A model generated the notes under the pieces. It saw only the letters and a list, made by a program, of their open reading frames with translations, made no database searches and was not told the DNA's origin. From Phycisphaerae bacterium (GTDB lineage Bacteria > Planctomycetota > Phycisphaerae > JAJVII01): a stretch of 64,000 nt of DNA. The number at the start of each line of letters is the position of its first letter. Positions within the stretch are counted from its first letter, which is position 1. Positions 1-8,283 of this stretch are shown piece after piece. The stretch is taken from contig JAJVII010000021.1 of assembly GCA_022072085.1 (NCBI GenBank), positions 1 through 64,000 of the forward strand. The letters run 5' to 3'. The position numbers and the translations under genes are program-made.

Positions 1-143
1 GCTCGCGCGACCGCGCGGCGGAGGATGGGGCGACCGGCCAACGGCTCGGCAGCCCGGCCGGGACGCGCCAGCAGCGCGGGGCCCGCGGCGCGCGCGGGCG
101 GCGCGCCCCCCAGATCCACCCACATCAGGCCAATCGTTCGCAT
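1..143 (-). CDS. Cytidylyltransferase-like protein, 5' fragment cut by window edge
   Basis: An open frame starts at an ATG one base after the stop of the upstream DUF115 gene and runs off the window edge, giving 47 codons. The peptide begins MRTIGLMWVDLG and continues with LLARPGRAAEPLAGRPIL. This resembles the N-terminus of nucleotidyltransferases of the SpsF/NeuA type, in which a hydrophobic first strand is followed by a LPGK-like nucleotide loop and an L-x-G-x-P-(L/I)-L segment. Those enzymes activate sugars as CMP or related derivatives. The family call is inference from this short stretch; the tight coupling to a DUF115 gene, which often sits in sugar-modification loci, supports it. It is missing from the ORF track because it is partial. 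Confidence 0.5.
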   Translation of the reverse strand, partial: MRTIGLMWVDLGGAPPARAAGPALLARPGRAAEPLAGRPILRRAVAR

Positions 144-144
144 G

Positions 145-2160
145 TCAGACGGACTCCCGGGGGCCATCGGCGGCGGCGCGTTCCAGCCGGGCGATCGACT
201 CGGTGAGGATCTTCTCCAGGCGGTCGCAGCCGTCGGCGATCGCCGCGACGTAGGCTTGGTCGCGGGCGAGCTGGAACCGGCGGCGCTCGACGCCCTGCGC
301 GCCCTGGATGCGCAGCGAGCGGTCAGCCCGGTGGCGGTGCAGCTCAGCCGACTGGCTGACGAAGCTGACGACGGCGTAGACGCGGCCGTGCTCCTTGACG
401 CCGGCCTTGAGTTTGTCCAGTTCGGCGACGGCGCGGTTGAAGGCGGTCGGGTCGGCGGTCAGCAGGCCGTCCATCGTCCCCAGCAGCTCCAGCGTGCGGC
501 GGCAGATGTCGCGCAGGCTGCGGACCTCGTCCAGCCGCTCGCGCTGCCGGGCCAGGCCCGGGGCGATCCGCGAGGCGTCGAACCAGTCGGTGCGGTCGCG
601 GTAGGCCAGCGCCTCGGGCGGCAGGGGGCGATCAGGAAGTTGGGCGGCGACCTCGGCGAGCGAGAGAACCTTGGCGCCCTCCTTGCGGACGCCGCCGCCG
701 GTGGCGTCGATGACCCGCTGGGGCGCAGCCGCGAAGTCGCGCTGGAACTGCTGGAGGTAGGTGAACATCTGCTCGTCGAGGTAGATCGGGCGGCCGTGCA
801 CGTCGGCGAGCCGGCGTAGCCGCGGGCGGTCACGGACGATCCGCTGCCACTCCATCGACTCCAGGCTGTTGAAGCGGTTCAGCTCCGGCGACCAGAGCCG
901 GTGGATCGCGGTGCCAGGGGTGTAGTAGCTGCCGTTGGAGAATCCGAGGTCCTGGCCGACGAAGACGATGGGGTCGCAGCCGATGTGCTGGGCCAGGTAG
1001 AACGCCAGGTGGGCGACGGTCGCCCCCGAGGGCAGGCGGGCGTGGGGCGGGGCGCCGGGGCCCAGCAGGGCGTCCAGCAGGTCGTTGCCGAGCAGGCTGA
1101 TCATGGCCGGTCGGCCCGGCTGGGCGGCGGCGAGGGTGAAGGTGTCGAGCACGGCGGCGTTGGCCTTGGGCTCGGCCACGAGATGGACGCGGGCCAACTC
1201 GTCGGCGGGCAGGTCCTGGAAGAATCGGCTGCTGATCTCGGCGTAGTCCAGGCTGGTAACGAAGTGCGGACGGATGCCGGCCTCCAGCAGCACCCGCAGC
1301 GTGGTCTGGACGGCAATGATGACGACGCGGTCGGCCAGCGTCTTGAGCCGCGGCAGCTCAGCCGCCAGGGACGGGCCGGCGCTGACGACGACCGCGGGGC
1401 AGCCGGCAAACGCGCCGGCCAGCGCGTCGATGCCCGGCGTCGCCAGCCAGGCGCCGGCGTTGTGGCAGAGGTTGCGGCAGGTGGCCTCGTTGTTCAGCAG
1501 CAGCGTTACCACGCCCATGCGGGTGAACGAGACGTAGTCGGACAGCCCGCGGCGGACGTCGGCCATGAACGGCCCGTCGAGCGGGTCGGCCGTCGGCGAG
1601 TTGACCAGCCGAACGCCCGCGAGGATGTTCGCGTTGTGCCCGCGCAGCCGCCGGTGCAGGTGGGCCGTGTCGGACGCCCACAGCAGCGTCAGCCGACCGG
1701 CAGCCAGCGGGCCGGACCAGTCGTGCAGCGACAGCGCGGCCGCCAGCGTCGGGCGGTCGCGCTCGACGACGACAACCGACGCCTCAGCCGGCAGGCGATC
1801 CAGCAGCGCGGCGGCCAGGTAGCCCAGGCCCATGCCGAACAGGACGTAGCAGAGGTCGGCAGGGCGGACTTCGGCGTCGGCCTGAGCGGCGGCCTCAGCC
1901 AGCGGGTCGTAGCGGGAGTGGAGGTATCGGGCGACGCCATCGGGCCCGGCGGCGCGGGCGGTCGGTGGGCCGGAGCGGCTGGGCTCCAGCATCAGGCAGG
2001 CGTCCCGGGGCAGGCCCGCGATGGCGTCGGCCAACTCCGCGTCGGCCCGGCGAAGGGCAGCCAGGTTGTCAGCCAACTGCCGCGAGCGGCATCCGGCGGC
2101 GTCGGCAGGGGGCGCAACACCCAGCATGGCAGTGACGATTTCGCTGGCGGGTCGGGTCAT
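145..2160 (-). CDS. DUF115 / MptE-like protein (motility-associated glycosyltransferase family)
   Basis: A 671-residue protein with no signal peptide. Residues about 100-140 hold a Rossmann-like motif (FGMGLGYLAAAL, then VVVVERD). The centre has VVVSAGPSL near residue 258, then VTSLDYAEI and VFVGQDLGFSNG near 395-405, which are hallmarks of the DUF115/MptE-like family. The C-terminal 140 residues look helical. Relatives include the Maf flagellin glycosylation factors and archaeal 6-hydroxymethylpterin diphosphokinases; in bacteria a role in glycosylating surface or flagellar proteins is the usual inference. The next gene starts one base after the stop and looks like a sugar cytidylyltransferase, consistent with that. 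The start is the first ATG and has only a weak ribosome site. The exact substrate cannot be told. Confidence 0.8.
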   Translation of the reverse strand: MTRPASEIVTAMLGVAPPADAAGCRSRQLADNLAALRRADAELADAIAGLPRDACLMLEPSRSGPPTARAAGPDGVARYLHSRYDPLAEAAAQADAEVRPADLCYVLFGMGLGYLAAALLDRLPAEASVVVVERDRPTLAAALSLHDWSGPLAAGRLTLLWASDTAHLHRRLRGHNANILAGVRLVNSPTADPLDGPFMADVRRGLSDYVSFTRMGVVTLLLNNEATCRNLCHNAGAWLATPGIDALAGAFAGCPAVVVSAGPSLAAELPRLKTLADRVVIIAVQTTLRVLLEAGIRPHFVTSLDYAEISSRFFQDLPADELARVHLVAEPKANAAVLDTFTLAAAQPGRPAMISLLGNDLLDALLGPGAPPHARLPSGATVAHLAFYLAQHIGCDPIVFVGQDLGFSNGSYYTPGTAIHRLWSPELNRFNSLESMEWQRIVRDRPRLRRLADVHGRPIYLDEQMFTYLQQFQRDFAAAPQRVIDATGGGVRKEGAKVLSLAEVAAQLPDRPLPPEALAYRDRTDWFDASRIAPGLARQRERLDEVRSLRDICRRTLELLGTMDGLLTADPTAFNRAVAELDKLKAGVKEHGRVYAVVSFVSQSAELHRHRADRSLRIQGAQGVERRRFQLARDQAYVAAIADGCDRLEKILTESIARLERAAADGPRESV

Positions 2161-2205
2161 GGCACGGCGATTCCCGACGCCGGGTCGGCCCGTTCAACGT
2201 CCGTG

Positions 2206-2234
2206 TTGACAGGACCGGCGGCGCAGCAGACAAT
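2206..2234 (+). promoter_or_regulatory. Sigma-70-type promoter for the class V aminotransferase
   Basis: A perfect -35 TTGACA is followed by a 17-bp spacer and GACAAT, which matches four of six -10 positions. It lies in the divergent gap and would give a leader of about 87 nt before the ATG at 2328. Confidence 0.55.
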
Positions 2235-2327
2235 AGGCCCGCGCTGTGGGCCGATGGTGGAGTCATCGGCCGACACGACCCGATTTCATTAACCTTATCG
2301 GACCCCTGGAGATACGGAGAATTCACC

Positions 2328-3473
2328 ATGCCGGCCGTCAAGCACCTTATGACCCCCGGACCCACGCCGGTCCCTGCCCCCGTTCTGGAAGCCCTTGCCC
2401 TGCCGATCCTCCACCACCGGACTTCCGAGTTCCGCGGGATCGCCGGCAAGCTCAACGAAGATCTGGCCTACCTGTTCGGCTGCACCGAAGTGCCTCAGCC
2501 GATCGTCGGCAGCGGGACGGCGGCGATGGAGGCCGCGATCGTCACCCTCCTGGGCCACCTGCGCGGCGGCGACGGCAAGGCCCTGTGCGTGAGCGTCGGC
2601 AAGTTCGGCGAGCGCTGGGTCAAGGTCTGCAAGGCCTACGCGATCCCGGCTGACGTGCTGGAGGCCCCCTACGGCCAGGTCGTCACGCCCGAGCAGGTCG
2701 AAGCCAAGCTGAAGGCCGACGCAAAGATCAAGGCCGTCATCCTCGTCCACAGCGAGACCTCCACCGCGACGGTGACCGACCTGGAGCCGATCGCCAGGCT
2801 CTGCCGGGCCCGCGAACTGCTGCTGCTGGTGGACGGCATCACCAGCGTCGGGGCCCTGCCGGTCGAGATGGGCTGGGGCCTGGACGCCCTGGTCACCGGC
2901 AGCCAGAAGGCCCTGATGAACCCGCCGGGCATGGGCTTCGCCGCGCTGAGCGAACGGGCCTGGGCCGCCGCCGACAAGCTCGGCAAGACCGCCGGCTGCT
3001 TCTACCTCGACCTTCGCCAATATCGCTCCAAGACGGCGGAGAACGACAGCCCCTTCACCGCGGCCGTGAACCTGGTGCGCGGGCTGGGCGTGGCGGCTGC
3101 GATGATCCGCGCCGAGGGCCGCGAGAACGTCTGGCGCCGCGTGACGGCGCAGGCCAAGGCCCTGCGGGCGGCCGCCGGTCCGCTGGGCACGCCGCTGTTC
3201 AGCAGCGCCCCGGCCGACTCGGTGACCGCGCTGGTCCTGCCCCAGGGCGTGGACGAGAAGCGGCTGCGCAAGGAGACGGTGAGCAAGCACTCGGTGCAAC
3301 TGGCCGGCGGACAGGGCACGATGGAAGGCAAGATCGTCCGGGTCAGCCACATGGGCGCGGTGACGATGGACGACTGCCTGGCGACGATCGCGGCGCTGGC
3401 CGACTGCCTGTCGGCGCAGGGCCACAAGTGCTCGGCCAAAGAAGCCCTGGCGGCCGCCAAGGCAGCGGTCTGA
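2328..3473 (+). CDS. Class V aminotransferase (alanine-glyoxylate / serine-glyoxylate type)
   Basis: A 381-residue PLP enzyme of fold type I. The N-terminus KHLMTPGPTPVP and the following HHRTSEFR are typical of the alanine-glyoxylate/serine-pyruvate aminotransferase group. VDGITSVGALP carries the cofactor-binding aspartate, and the Schiff-base lysine is Lys194 in GSQKALMNPPG. Length and order match full-length family members. The reaction is transfer of an amino group between serine or alanine and glyoxylate or a related 2-oxo acid, in the cytoplasm; some relatives act in photorespiration-like or serine pathways, and the exact donor is not readable. A GGAG/CGGAG ribosome site precedes the ATG. 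It appears to be a single-gene unit behind its own promoter and is followed by a heptamer repeat. Confidence 0.88.
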   Translation: MPAVKHLMTPGPTPVPAPVLEALALPILHHRTSEFRGIAGKLNEDLAYLFGCTEVPQPIVGSGTAAMEAAIVTLLGHLRGGDGKALCVSVGKFGERWVKVCKAYAIPADVLEAPYGQVVTPEQVEAKLKADAKIKAVILVHSETSTATVTDLEPIARLCRARELLLLVDGITSVGALPVEMGWGLDALVTGSQKALMNPPGMGFAALSERAWAAADKLGKTAGCFYLDLRQYRSKTAENDSPFTAAVNLVRGLGVAAAMIRAEGRENVWRRVTAQAKALRAAAGPLGTPLFSSAPADSVTALVLPQGVDEKRLRKETVSKHSVQLAGGQGTMEGKIVRVSHMGAVTMDDCLATIAALADCLSAQGHKCSAKEALAAAKAAV

Positions 3474-3476
3474 AGA

Positions 3477-3539
3477 AGTGCTGAGTGCTGAGTGCTGAGT
3501 GCTGAGTGCTGAGTGGCGAGTGCTGAGTGGCGAGTGGCG
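3477..3539 (+). repeat. Heptanucleotide tandem repeat, nine units of AGTGCTG/AGTGGCG
   Basis: Nine successive 7-nt units: five AGTGCTG, then AGTGGCG, AGTGCTG and two AGTGGCG. It starts four bases after the aminotransferase stop. Related heptamer runs recur at 4070, 19114, 19216, 19418, 22451 and 22535. There are no spacers, so it is not a CRISPR. Confidence 0.95.
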
Positions 3540-3596
3540 ATCTATTCGTCATTCGATATGGCGCCGTTGTCCGGCCGAACCCTTTCGGGGATGGAC

Positions 3597-4064
3597 ATGA
3601 TTATGAGCGAGAAGAACGCAGAGCCAGACGGGGCGTCCACGATCCTGGTGGCCGACGACAACGAGCAGAACCTCGAGCTGCTGATCGCCTACCTGGACGA
3701 GCTGGAGAACGTCCGGATCGTCACGGCCCGCGACGGCGCCGAGACGATGGAGAAGATCCGCGCCGAGAACCCCGACCTGGTCCTGCTGGACATCATGATG
3801 CCCAAGATGAGCGGCTTCGAGGTCTGCCGCCAGGTCAAGGGCGACGAGGAACTGAAGAAGATTCCGATCATCATGGTGACCGCGCTCAACGAGCTGAGCG
3901 ACATCGAACGGGGCGTCGAGTGCGGCACGGACGACTTCCTCTCCAAGCCGATCAACCGGCTGGAACTGGTCACCCGCGTCAAGAGCCTGCTGCGCGTCAA
4001 GCACCTCAAGAGCGAGCTGGAGCGCACGCTGGCCTACCTCAACGACGTGGACCAGGAGGAGTGA
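3597..4064 (+). CDS. Single-domain response regulator (CheY-like receiver)
   Basis: About 155 residues, almost all a receiver domain. ADDNEQN holds the acidic pair, LLDIMMPKMSG carries the phospho-acceptor at about Asp65, VTAL the conserved threonine, and SKPIN the conserved lysine at about Lys117. A short charged helix follows, with no output domain, so it probably acts through protein contacts, for example with a kinase, phosphatase or diguanylate-cyclase partner. No histidine kinase lies nearby. The ORF track starts upstream inside the heptamer repeat; three ATGs at 3591, 3597 and 3603 are possible, and 3597 is preferred because GGGG sits about six bases upstream. Confidence 0.88.
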   Translation: MIMSEKNAEPDGASTILVADDNEQNLELLIAYLDELENVRIVTARDGAETMEKIRAENPDLVLLDIMMPKMSGFEVCRQVKGDEELKKIPIIMVTALNELSDIERGVECGTDDFLSKPINRLELVTRVKSLLRVKHLKSELERTLAYLNDVDQEE

Positions 4065-4069
4065 GGCGG

Positions 4070-4104
4070 GTTTCAAGTTTCAAATTTCAAGTTCCGAGTC
4101 CGGA
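4070..4104 (+). repeat. Heptanucleotide degenerate repeat, five units (GTTTCAA type)
   Basis: Units GTTTCAA, GTTTCAA, ATTTCAA, GTTCCGA and GTCCGGA run in phase directly after the response-regulator stop. This is an AT-rich variant of the same 7-nt family seen elsewhere. The rest of the gap to 4298 holds a small GGGGCG/CGCCCC hairpin and no visible gene. Confidence 0.9.
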
Positions 4105-4298
4105 GCGATGGCAAGTATCAGGGGGCGCCGAGGCGGTGACGCCCCAACCGGGACGCCTCCCCCGCCAAGTCTTTGGAGGGCCTGCGACTTCAGCGACCCG
4201 GGTTCTCTCTTGTCCGGTCAGGTTTCTCACAGCCCCCGACGCCTTCCTCGCCAACCGCGGACGATAGGATTCTTTCCTGAAACTGAAAGGCTAACGCG

Positions 4299-7055
4299 AT
4301 GAGGACCGCAACGCTGATCGTCGCCGGGACGCTTCTGCCGCTCTTGACTTGCCTGGCGGCCGGCTGTACAGGCAGGACGCCAATGACGCAGGCCCCGCCC
4401 AAGACCGCCGCCGCTCCGCCCGACGCCCAGGCCGCCGCCGCGCCCGCGCCGCCAACCCGCGTCGAGAACGAGAGCCGCCTGGTCAGCCGACCCGATGAGA
4501 TCATCTCCGTCCTGGGCAACGGCATGACGGTCATCGCCAAGCGCTACCCGGCGGTCCCCGTCGCCGCGGTGCGGATGTACGTCAAGGCCGGCTCGATCTG
4601 GGAGCAGGAATACGCCGGGGCGGGCATCTCGCACCTCTTCGAGCACCTGCTGCACGGCGGGGCCACGCCCACCCGCAGCGAGGAGCAGAGCCGCGAAATC
4701 CTCGACGCCATCGGCGCCTCCACCAACGCCTACACCACCTTCGACCACACCTGCTACTACATCGATCTGCCGGCCGCCCACGCCGAGCAGGCCGTCGATC
4801 TGCTGGCGGACTGGGTCACGCGGCCGCTCTTCCCCGAAGCCAGCGTGCAGCGTGAGGTCGGCGTCGTGCAGCGCGAGTTGGAGCGCGGGCTCCAGGACCC
4901 TGACCGCGAACTGTGGTACAAGGCGGCTGCCAACCGCTACCTCGTCCACCCGGCCCGCTGGCCGGTCATCGGCGAGCAGCCCGCGGTCGCCCGCCTCACC
5001 CGCGCCGACATCCTGAAGTATTACCACCGCATGTACGTCCCGGCCCGCGTCTGCTTCGTCGTCGCAGGCGACGTCGATCCCGAGCAGGTCGTCGCGTGGT
5101 GCAAGAAGCACTTCGCCGACTTCGCCGCCCGCGCCGACTCGCCGATTTCGCTGCCGGCTGAGCCGGCCGTCACCGCCCCGCGGCGGACCGTCTATCCCAT
5201 GCAGGTCGCCCAGGTCCGCTTCATGATCGGCTACCCGACGGTGGACCTGCTCAGCGAAGACCTCTACCCGCTGGACGTGATGATGTACGTCCTGGCGGCC
5301 GGCGAATCGTCGCGGCTGCGCGTCGAGCTGCGCGACAGGCAAAAACTGGCCCTGGCGATCGACGCCGCGAGCATCACGCCTTCTTACGCCGAGGGGACGT
5401 TCTATATCCAGGGGCTCTGCCTGCCGGACAGATGGCCCGCGCTGCGGGCGGCCATCATCGAGGAGTTCGCCCGGCTGAAGGACCAGCCCGTCGACGCCGC
5501 GACGCTGGCGCAGGCCAAGCAGCAGGCCCTGGTCTCGCACATCCGCAGCCAGCAGACCGCGTCGGCCATCGCCGCGAACCTGGCGATCTCCCAGCTTTCG
5601 GTCGGCGACGCCCACTTCGACGACCAGTACGTCAAGCGGCTGGGCCAGGTGACCGCGGCGCAGATCCAGGCGGCGGCCCGCAAGTACTTCGACGCCGGCC
5701 GCCTGCTCACCGCGCTGGTCGTGCCGGCTGACAAGGCCGCCGACTTCGCCCAGGCGCCGGGCGCCGCCGACGCCGCCGCCGGGCGCATCGAGGTCTCCGA
5801 CATCCGCCGGCTCACCCTCGACAACGGCCTGACCGTGCTGCTTCGGCGGAACACGGCCGTGCCGCTGGCGTCGCTCCAGATGCACTTCCGCGGCGGGCTG
5901 CTGGGCGAGTCGGCCGACCAGGCCGGCGTCAGCCGACTGATGAGCATGGTCGCCCTGCGCGGCACGAAGACCCGGTCGGCCCAGCAGGTGCTGGGCGCGT
6001 TCGAGTCGGCCGGCGGCGCCATCAGCAGCCAGAGCGGACGGAACAGCTTCAACTTCTCCGCGTCGCTGCTGGCCGACCAGCTCGACGCCGCCCTGCCCGT
6101 CTTCTCTGACGTGGTGCTGCACCCGAGCTTCCCGGCTGACGAGTTGGAGAAATACAAGGCGTTCACGCAGGCGGCCATCGAGAGGGTCGGCGACGACCTG
6201 GGCGCGTCGGCGTCGGCGATCTTCCTCAGGCAGTATTTCGGCGACTCGCCCTACGGCCGCATGGTCCTGGGCACGCGCGAGTCGGTGGACAAGCTGACCG
6301 CGAAGGAGCTGGCGGCGTTCCACGGCCGCTTCGCCGTCGCCACTAACGGCGTGCTGGCGATCTTCGGCGACATCGACCTGGACAAGACCGAGGCCCTGGT
6401 GCGCAAGCTCTTCGCGGCGATGCCCCGCGGCGACGGGCCGGCCGTGCCGGAGATCGCCCCGATCGCGCCACCGGCCGCCGACCGCATGGCCGTCGAAAAA
6501 TTCAAGCAGGACCAGGCGGCCCAGGTGGACGTCGGCTACCCGGGCGTGAAGTTCACCGACCCAGACTACTACGCCCTGACGCTGCTGGACACGATGATCA
6601 GCGGCTATGGCCTGCCGGGCGGCTGGCTGCACGAGGAGCTGCGCGGCCGACAGCTCGTCTACGTCGTTCACGCGGTGAACCTGGCGTGGTCGCAGGCCGG
6701 CTGCTTCTGGATCTACGCACAGTGCCAGCCGGGCAAGGTGAACGAGGTCGTCGCGGCCATCCACGGGCAGATCGCCCGCGTGCTGCGCGGCGACCTGACC
6801 GAGAAGATGCTCACCGACGCCAAGGCTCAGGTGCTGGCTGGCGAACTGCTGGGCAACCAGACCAACGACGCGCTGGCGTATCAATGCGCGCTCGACGAAC
6901 TGCTCGGCCGTGGTTACGATCACTACCGCCGCCTGGCTGAGCGGATCAACGCGGTGACGCTGGCGCAGGTGAACGCGGCGGCCAGGAAGTACCTGACCCA
7001 CGCGGTAACGACGGTGACGACAGGCCAGCCCGACCTGGTGAAGACCGCCCCCTGA
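4299..7055 (+). CDS. M16 family zinc protease lipoprotein with two tandem M16 units
   Basis: A 918-residue secreted lipoprotein. The signal peptide ends in LTCLAAGC, so it is probably lipid-anchored and periplasmic-facing. The first M16 unit has the inverted zinc motif H112-L-F-E115-H116, with the third ligand Glu193 in VVQREL, exactly 77 residues after His116 as in pitrilysins. A second M16-like unit starts near residue 500 (RLTLDNGLTVLLRR) and lacks HxxEH, the usual arrangement of one active and one inactive half. It probably degrades peptides in the cell envelope. AAAGG precedes the ATG. The next gene begins 25 bases after the stop, so it likely heads an operon reaching 8007. Confidence 0.92.
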   Translation: MRTATLIVAGTLLPLLTCLAAGCTGRTPMTQAPPKTAAAPPDAQAAAAPAPPTRVENESRLVSRPDEIISVLGNGMTVIAKRYPAVPVAAVRMYVKAGSIWEQEYAGAGISHLFEHLLHGGATPTRSEEQSREILDAIGASTNAYTTFDHTCYYIDLPAAHAEQAVDLLADWVTRPLFPEASVQREVGVVQRELERGLQDPDRELWYKAAANRYLVHPARWPVIGEQPAVARLTRADILKYYHRMYVPARVCFVVAGDVDPEQVVAWCKKHFADFAARADSPISLPAEPAVTAPRRTVYPMQVAQVRFMIGYPTVDLLSEDLYPLDVMMYVLAAGESSRLRVELRDRQKLALAIDAASITPSYAEGTFYIQGLCLPDRWPALRAAIIEEFARLKDQPVDAATLAQAKQQALVSHIRSQQTASAIAANLAISQLSVGDAHFDDQYVKRLGQVTAAQIQAAARKYFDAGRLLTALVVPADKAADFAQAPGAADAAAGRIEVSDIRRLTLDNGLTVLLRRNTAVPLASLQMHFRGGLLGESADQAGVSRLMSMVALRGTKTRSAQQVLGAFESAGGAISSQSGRNSFNFSASLLADQLDAALPVFSDVVLHPSFPADELEKYKAFTQAAIERVGDDLGASASAIFLRQYFGDSPYGRMVLGTRESVDKLTAKELAAFHGRFAVATNGVLAIFGDIDLDKTEALVRKLFAAMPRGDGPAVPEIAPIAPPAADRMAVEKFKQDQAAQVDVGYPGVKFTDPDYYALTLLDTMISGYGLPGGWLHEELRGRQLVYVVHAVNLAWSQAGCFWIYAQCQPGKVNEVVAAIHGQIARVLRGDLTEKMLTDAKAQVLAGELLGNQTNDALAYQCALDELLGRGYDHYRRLAERINAVTLAQVNAAARKYLTHAVTTVTTGQPDLVKTAP

Positions 7056-7080
7056 CCGTGGCCGAGCACAGGAGCCGACG

Positions 7081-7716
7081 ATGAGCGAGACGCAGCAGGA
7101 TTACCGGCAGATGCCGCTGGCCGAGTTCGTCGAGGCGGCCGCCGCCCGCACGCCCACGCCCGGAGGCGGGTCGATCGCCGCGGTGGCCGGGGCGCTGGGC
7201 ACGGCCATGTTCGCGATGAGCGTGAACTTCACCCGCGGCGGCAAGAGCGACAAGTTCAAGCACGTCGAGGGGGAGATGAACGCGGCGGCCGACGAGATGG
7301 CGCGGGCCCGCTCGATGTTCCTGGAGCTGATGAGCGAGGACATGAAGGCGTTCGCCGCCTGGCAGGAGGCGTCGCGCCTGGACAAGGCCGACCCCAAGCG
7401 GCCCGAGGCGCTGAAGTTTGCGACGCTGGCAGCCGTGGCCGTGCCGCGCGAGCAGGCGGCGCTCTGCCTGACGGTGCTTCAACGGATCGCCCACCTGGCC
7501 GACAAGATCAACGAGCGACTGCTCTCGGATGTGGGCGTCGCGGGCGTGCTGGTGGAGGCGGCGCTGCGGGCGGCGCACTACAATATCCGGGTGAACCTCG
7601 GTTCGCTGGACGGCGAGCAGGACGTCGCGGCGCTGCGCAGTGAGATGGCCGAGTCGACCGAGCGGGCCCGCAACCTGCTGGCCCAGATCGAAGCCAAGCT
7701 CGCGGGCAAGTTCTGA
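7081..7716 (+). CDS. Cyclodeaminase/cyclohydrolase family protein (FTCD C-terminal type)
   Basis: A 211-residue, mostly helical protein matching the FTCD_C family. The N-terminal signature is EFVEAAAARTPTPGGGSIAA followed by a glycine/alanine helix ending in FTRGG. Characterised members are formiminotetrahydrofolate cyclodeaminase or methenyltetrahydrofolate cyclohydrolase, which process one-carbon folate intermediates in the cytoplasm. It is a stand-alone domain of normal length with no transferase fused. It follows the M16 protease by 25 bases and precedes a small Zn-ribbon gene by 9 bases. Which of the two reactions it performs cannot be told from sequence. Confidence 0.88.
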   Translation: MSETQQDYRQMPLAEFVEAAAARTPTPGGGSIAAVAGALGTAMFAMSVNFTRGGKSDKFKHVEGEMNAAADEMARARSMFLELMSEDMKAFAAWQEASRLDKADPKRPEALKFATLAAVAVPREQAALCLTVLQRIAHLADKINERLLSDVGVAGVLVEAALRAAHYNIRVNLGSLDGEQDVAALRSEMAESTERARNLLAQIEAKLAGKF

Positions 7717-7725
7717 GGAACCGCC

Positions 7726-8007
7726 ATGAGCGAAGAGGAAGACTCGCTGGATGTTCAGGGGGCCGGGCCGGCGGACGACCGCGACGGCGGGCCGGATTTC
7801 GAGGCCGCACCCGGCGCGCCGCCGCCGAGCGCCCAACAGGGCAGGCCTTTCATCTCCGTCCACTTCACCTGCTGCAACGTCTTCGCGCGGATCTACCGCA
7901 ACCGCGCCGGGACGGCCTACGTCGGCTGGTGCCCCAGGTGCGCCCGCAAGGTGTCGGCCATGATCGGCCCGGGCGGGACCCACTCGCGCCTGTTCACGAC
8001 CGGCTGA
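7726..8007 (+). CDS. Small conserved hypothetical protein with Cys-rich C-terminus
   Basis: 93 residues. The first 40 are acidic and Pro/Ala-rich and probably disordered. The last 50 contain [14 protein letters not shown] and [10 protein letters not shown], whose cysteines (CC and CPRC) could bind one zinc. The C-terminus is [17 protein letters not shown] sits before the ATG, and the gene is 9 bases downstream of the cyclodeaminase, so they are likely co-transcribed. Its function is unknown; it resembles small conserved planctomycete proteins but no named family is claimed. Confidence 0.7.
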   Translation: MSEEEDSLDVQGAGPADDRDGGPDFEAAPGAPPPSAQQGRPFISVHFTCCNVFARIYRNRAGTAYVGWCPRCARKVSAMIGPGGTHSRLFTTG

Positions 8008-8070
8008 CGCCCGGCGAAATCGCCTGGGGCAAAGCAGCGGAGCTGAGGGGCGAAGGGGCTTGGGGGCTGA

Positions 8071-8154
8071 GGCGGGAACAGAGGCGTCTGCTTCCTCAAA
8101 GAAGTCGAAGCTCTGTCGGACCTCTGCCGCTCATCCGCTCTGCGTTCGATCCGG
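8071..8154 (-). repeat. Dispersed intergenic repeat, copy 1 (inverted relative to 11917-11999)
   Basis: Read on the minus strand, this 84-nt stretch aligns with 11917-11999. A core of about 34 bases containing AACGCAGAGCGGATGAG and GGCAGAGGT is nearly identical, then more divergent similarity ends in CCTCTGT-CCC-CCTC. Both copies lie just upstream of a sigma-70-like promoter. Confidence 0.75.
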
Positions 8155-8190
8155 GCTTCGCGTTTGCCCGGCGAAATCGCCCGATCGGCC

Positions 8191-8219
8191 GTGACCTGCC
8201 GCCCGCCGCCGTCTATAAT
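8191..8219 (+). promoter_or_regulatory. Sigma-70-type promoter with perfect -10 TATAAT
   Basis: GTGACC (four of six -35 matches), a 17-bp spacer and a perfect TATAAT. It would drive the three-gene envelope operon starting at 8284 with a leader of about 58 nt. Confidence 0.6.
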
Positions 8220-8283
8220 GCGCACTCGATACCGGCCCAGAGCCTCTTGAGGTCCCGCAGGGACGTGAGAAGAGTTTCCGCGC

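Noticed and set aside
901-2292. 463-residue plus-strand ORF opposite the DUF115 gene
   Set aside because: Antisense shadow caused by high GC; Arg/Gly/Gln-rich with no recognisable motif, whereas the minus frame has clear family signatures.
3477-3539. Possible CRISPR array
   Set aside because: Units of 7 nt with no spacers and no cas genes nearby.
4227-7001. 924-residue minus-strand ORF opposite the M16 protease
   Set aside because: Antisense shadow; Val/Asp/Arg-rich low-complexity translation, no motif. The plus frame has HxxEH and a lipoprotein signal.
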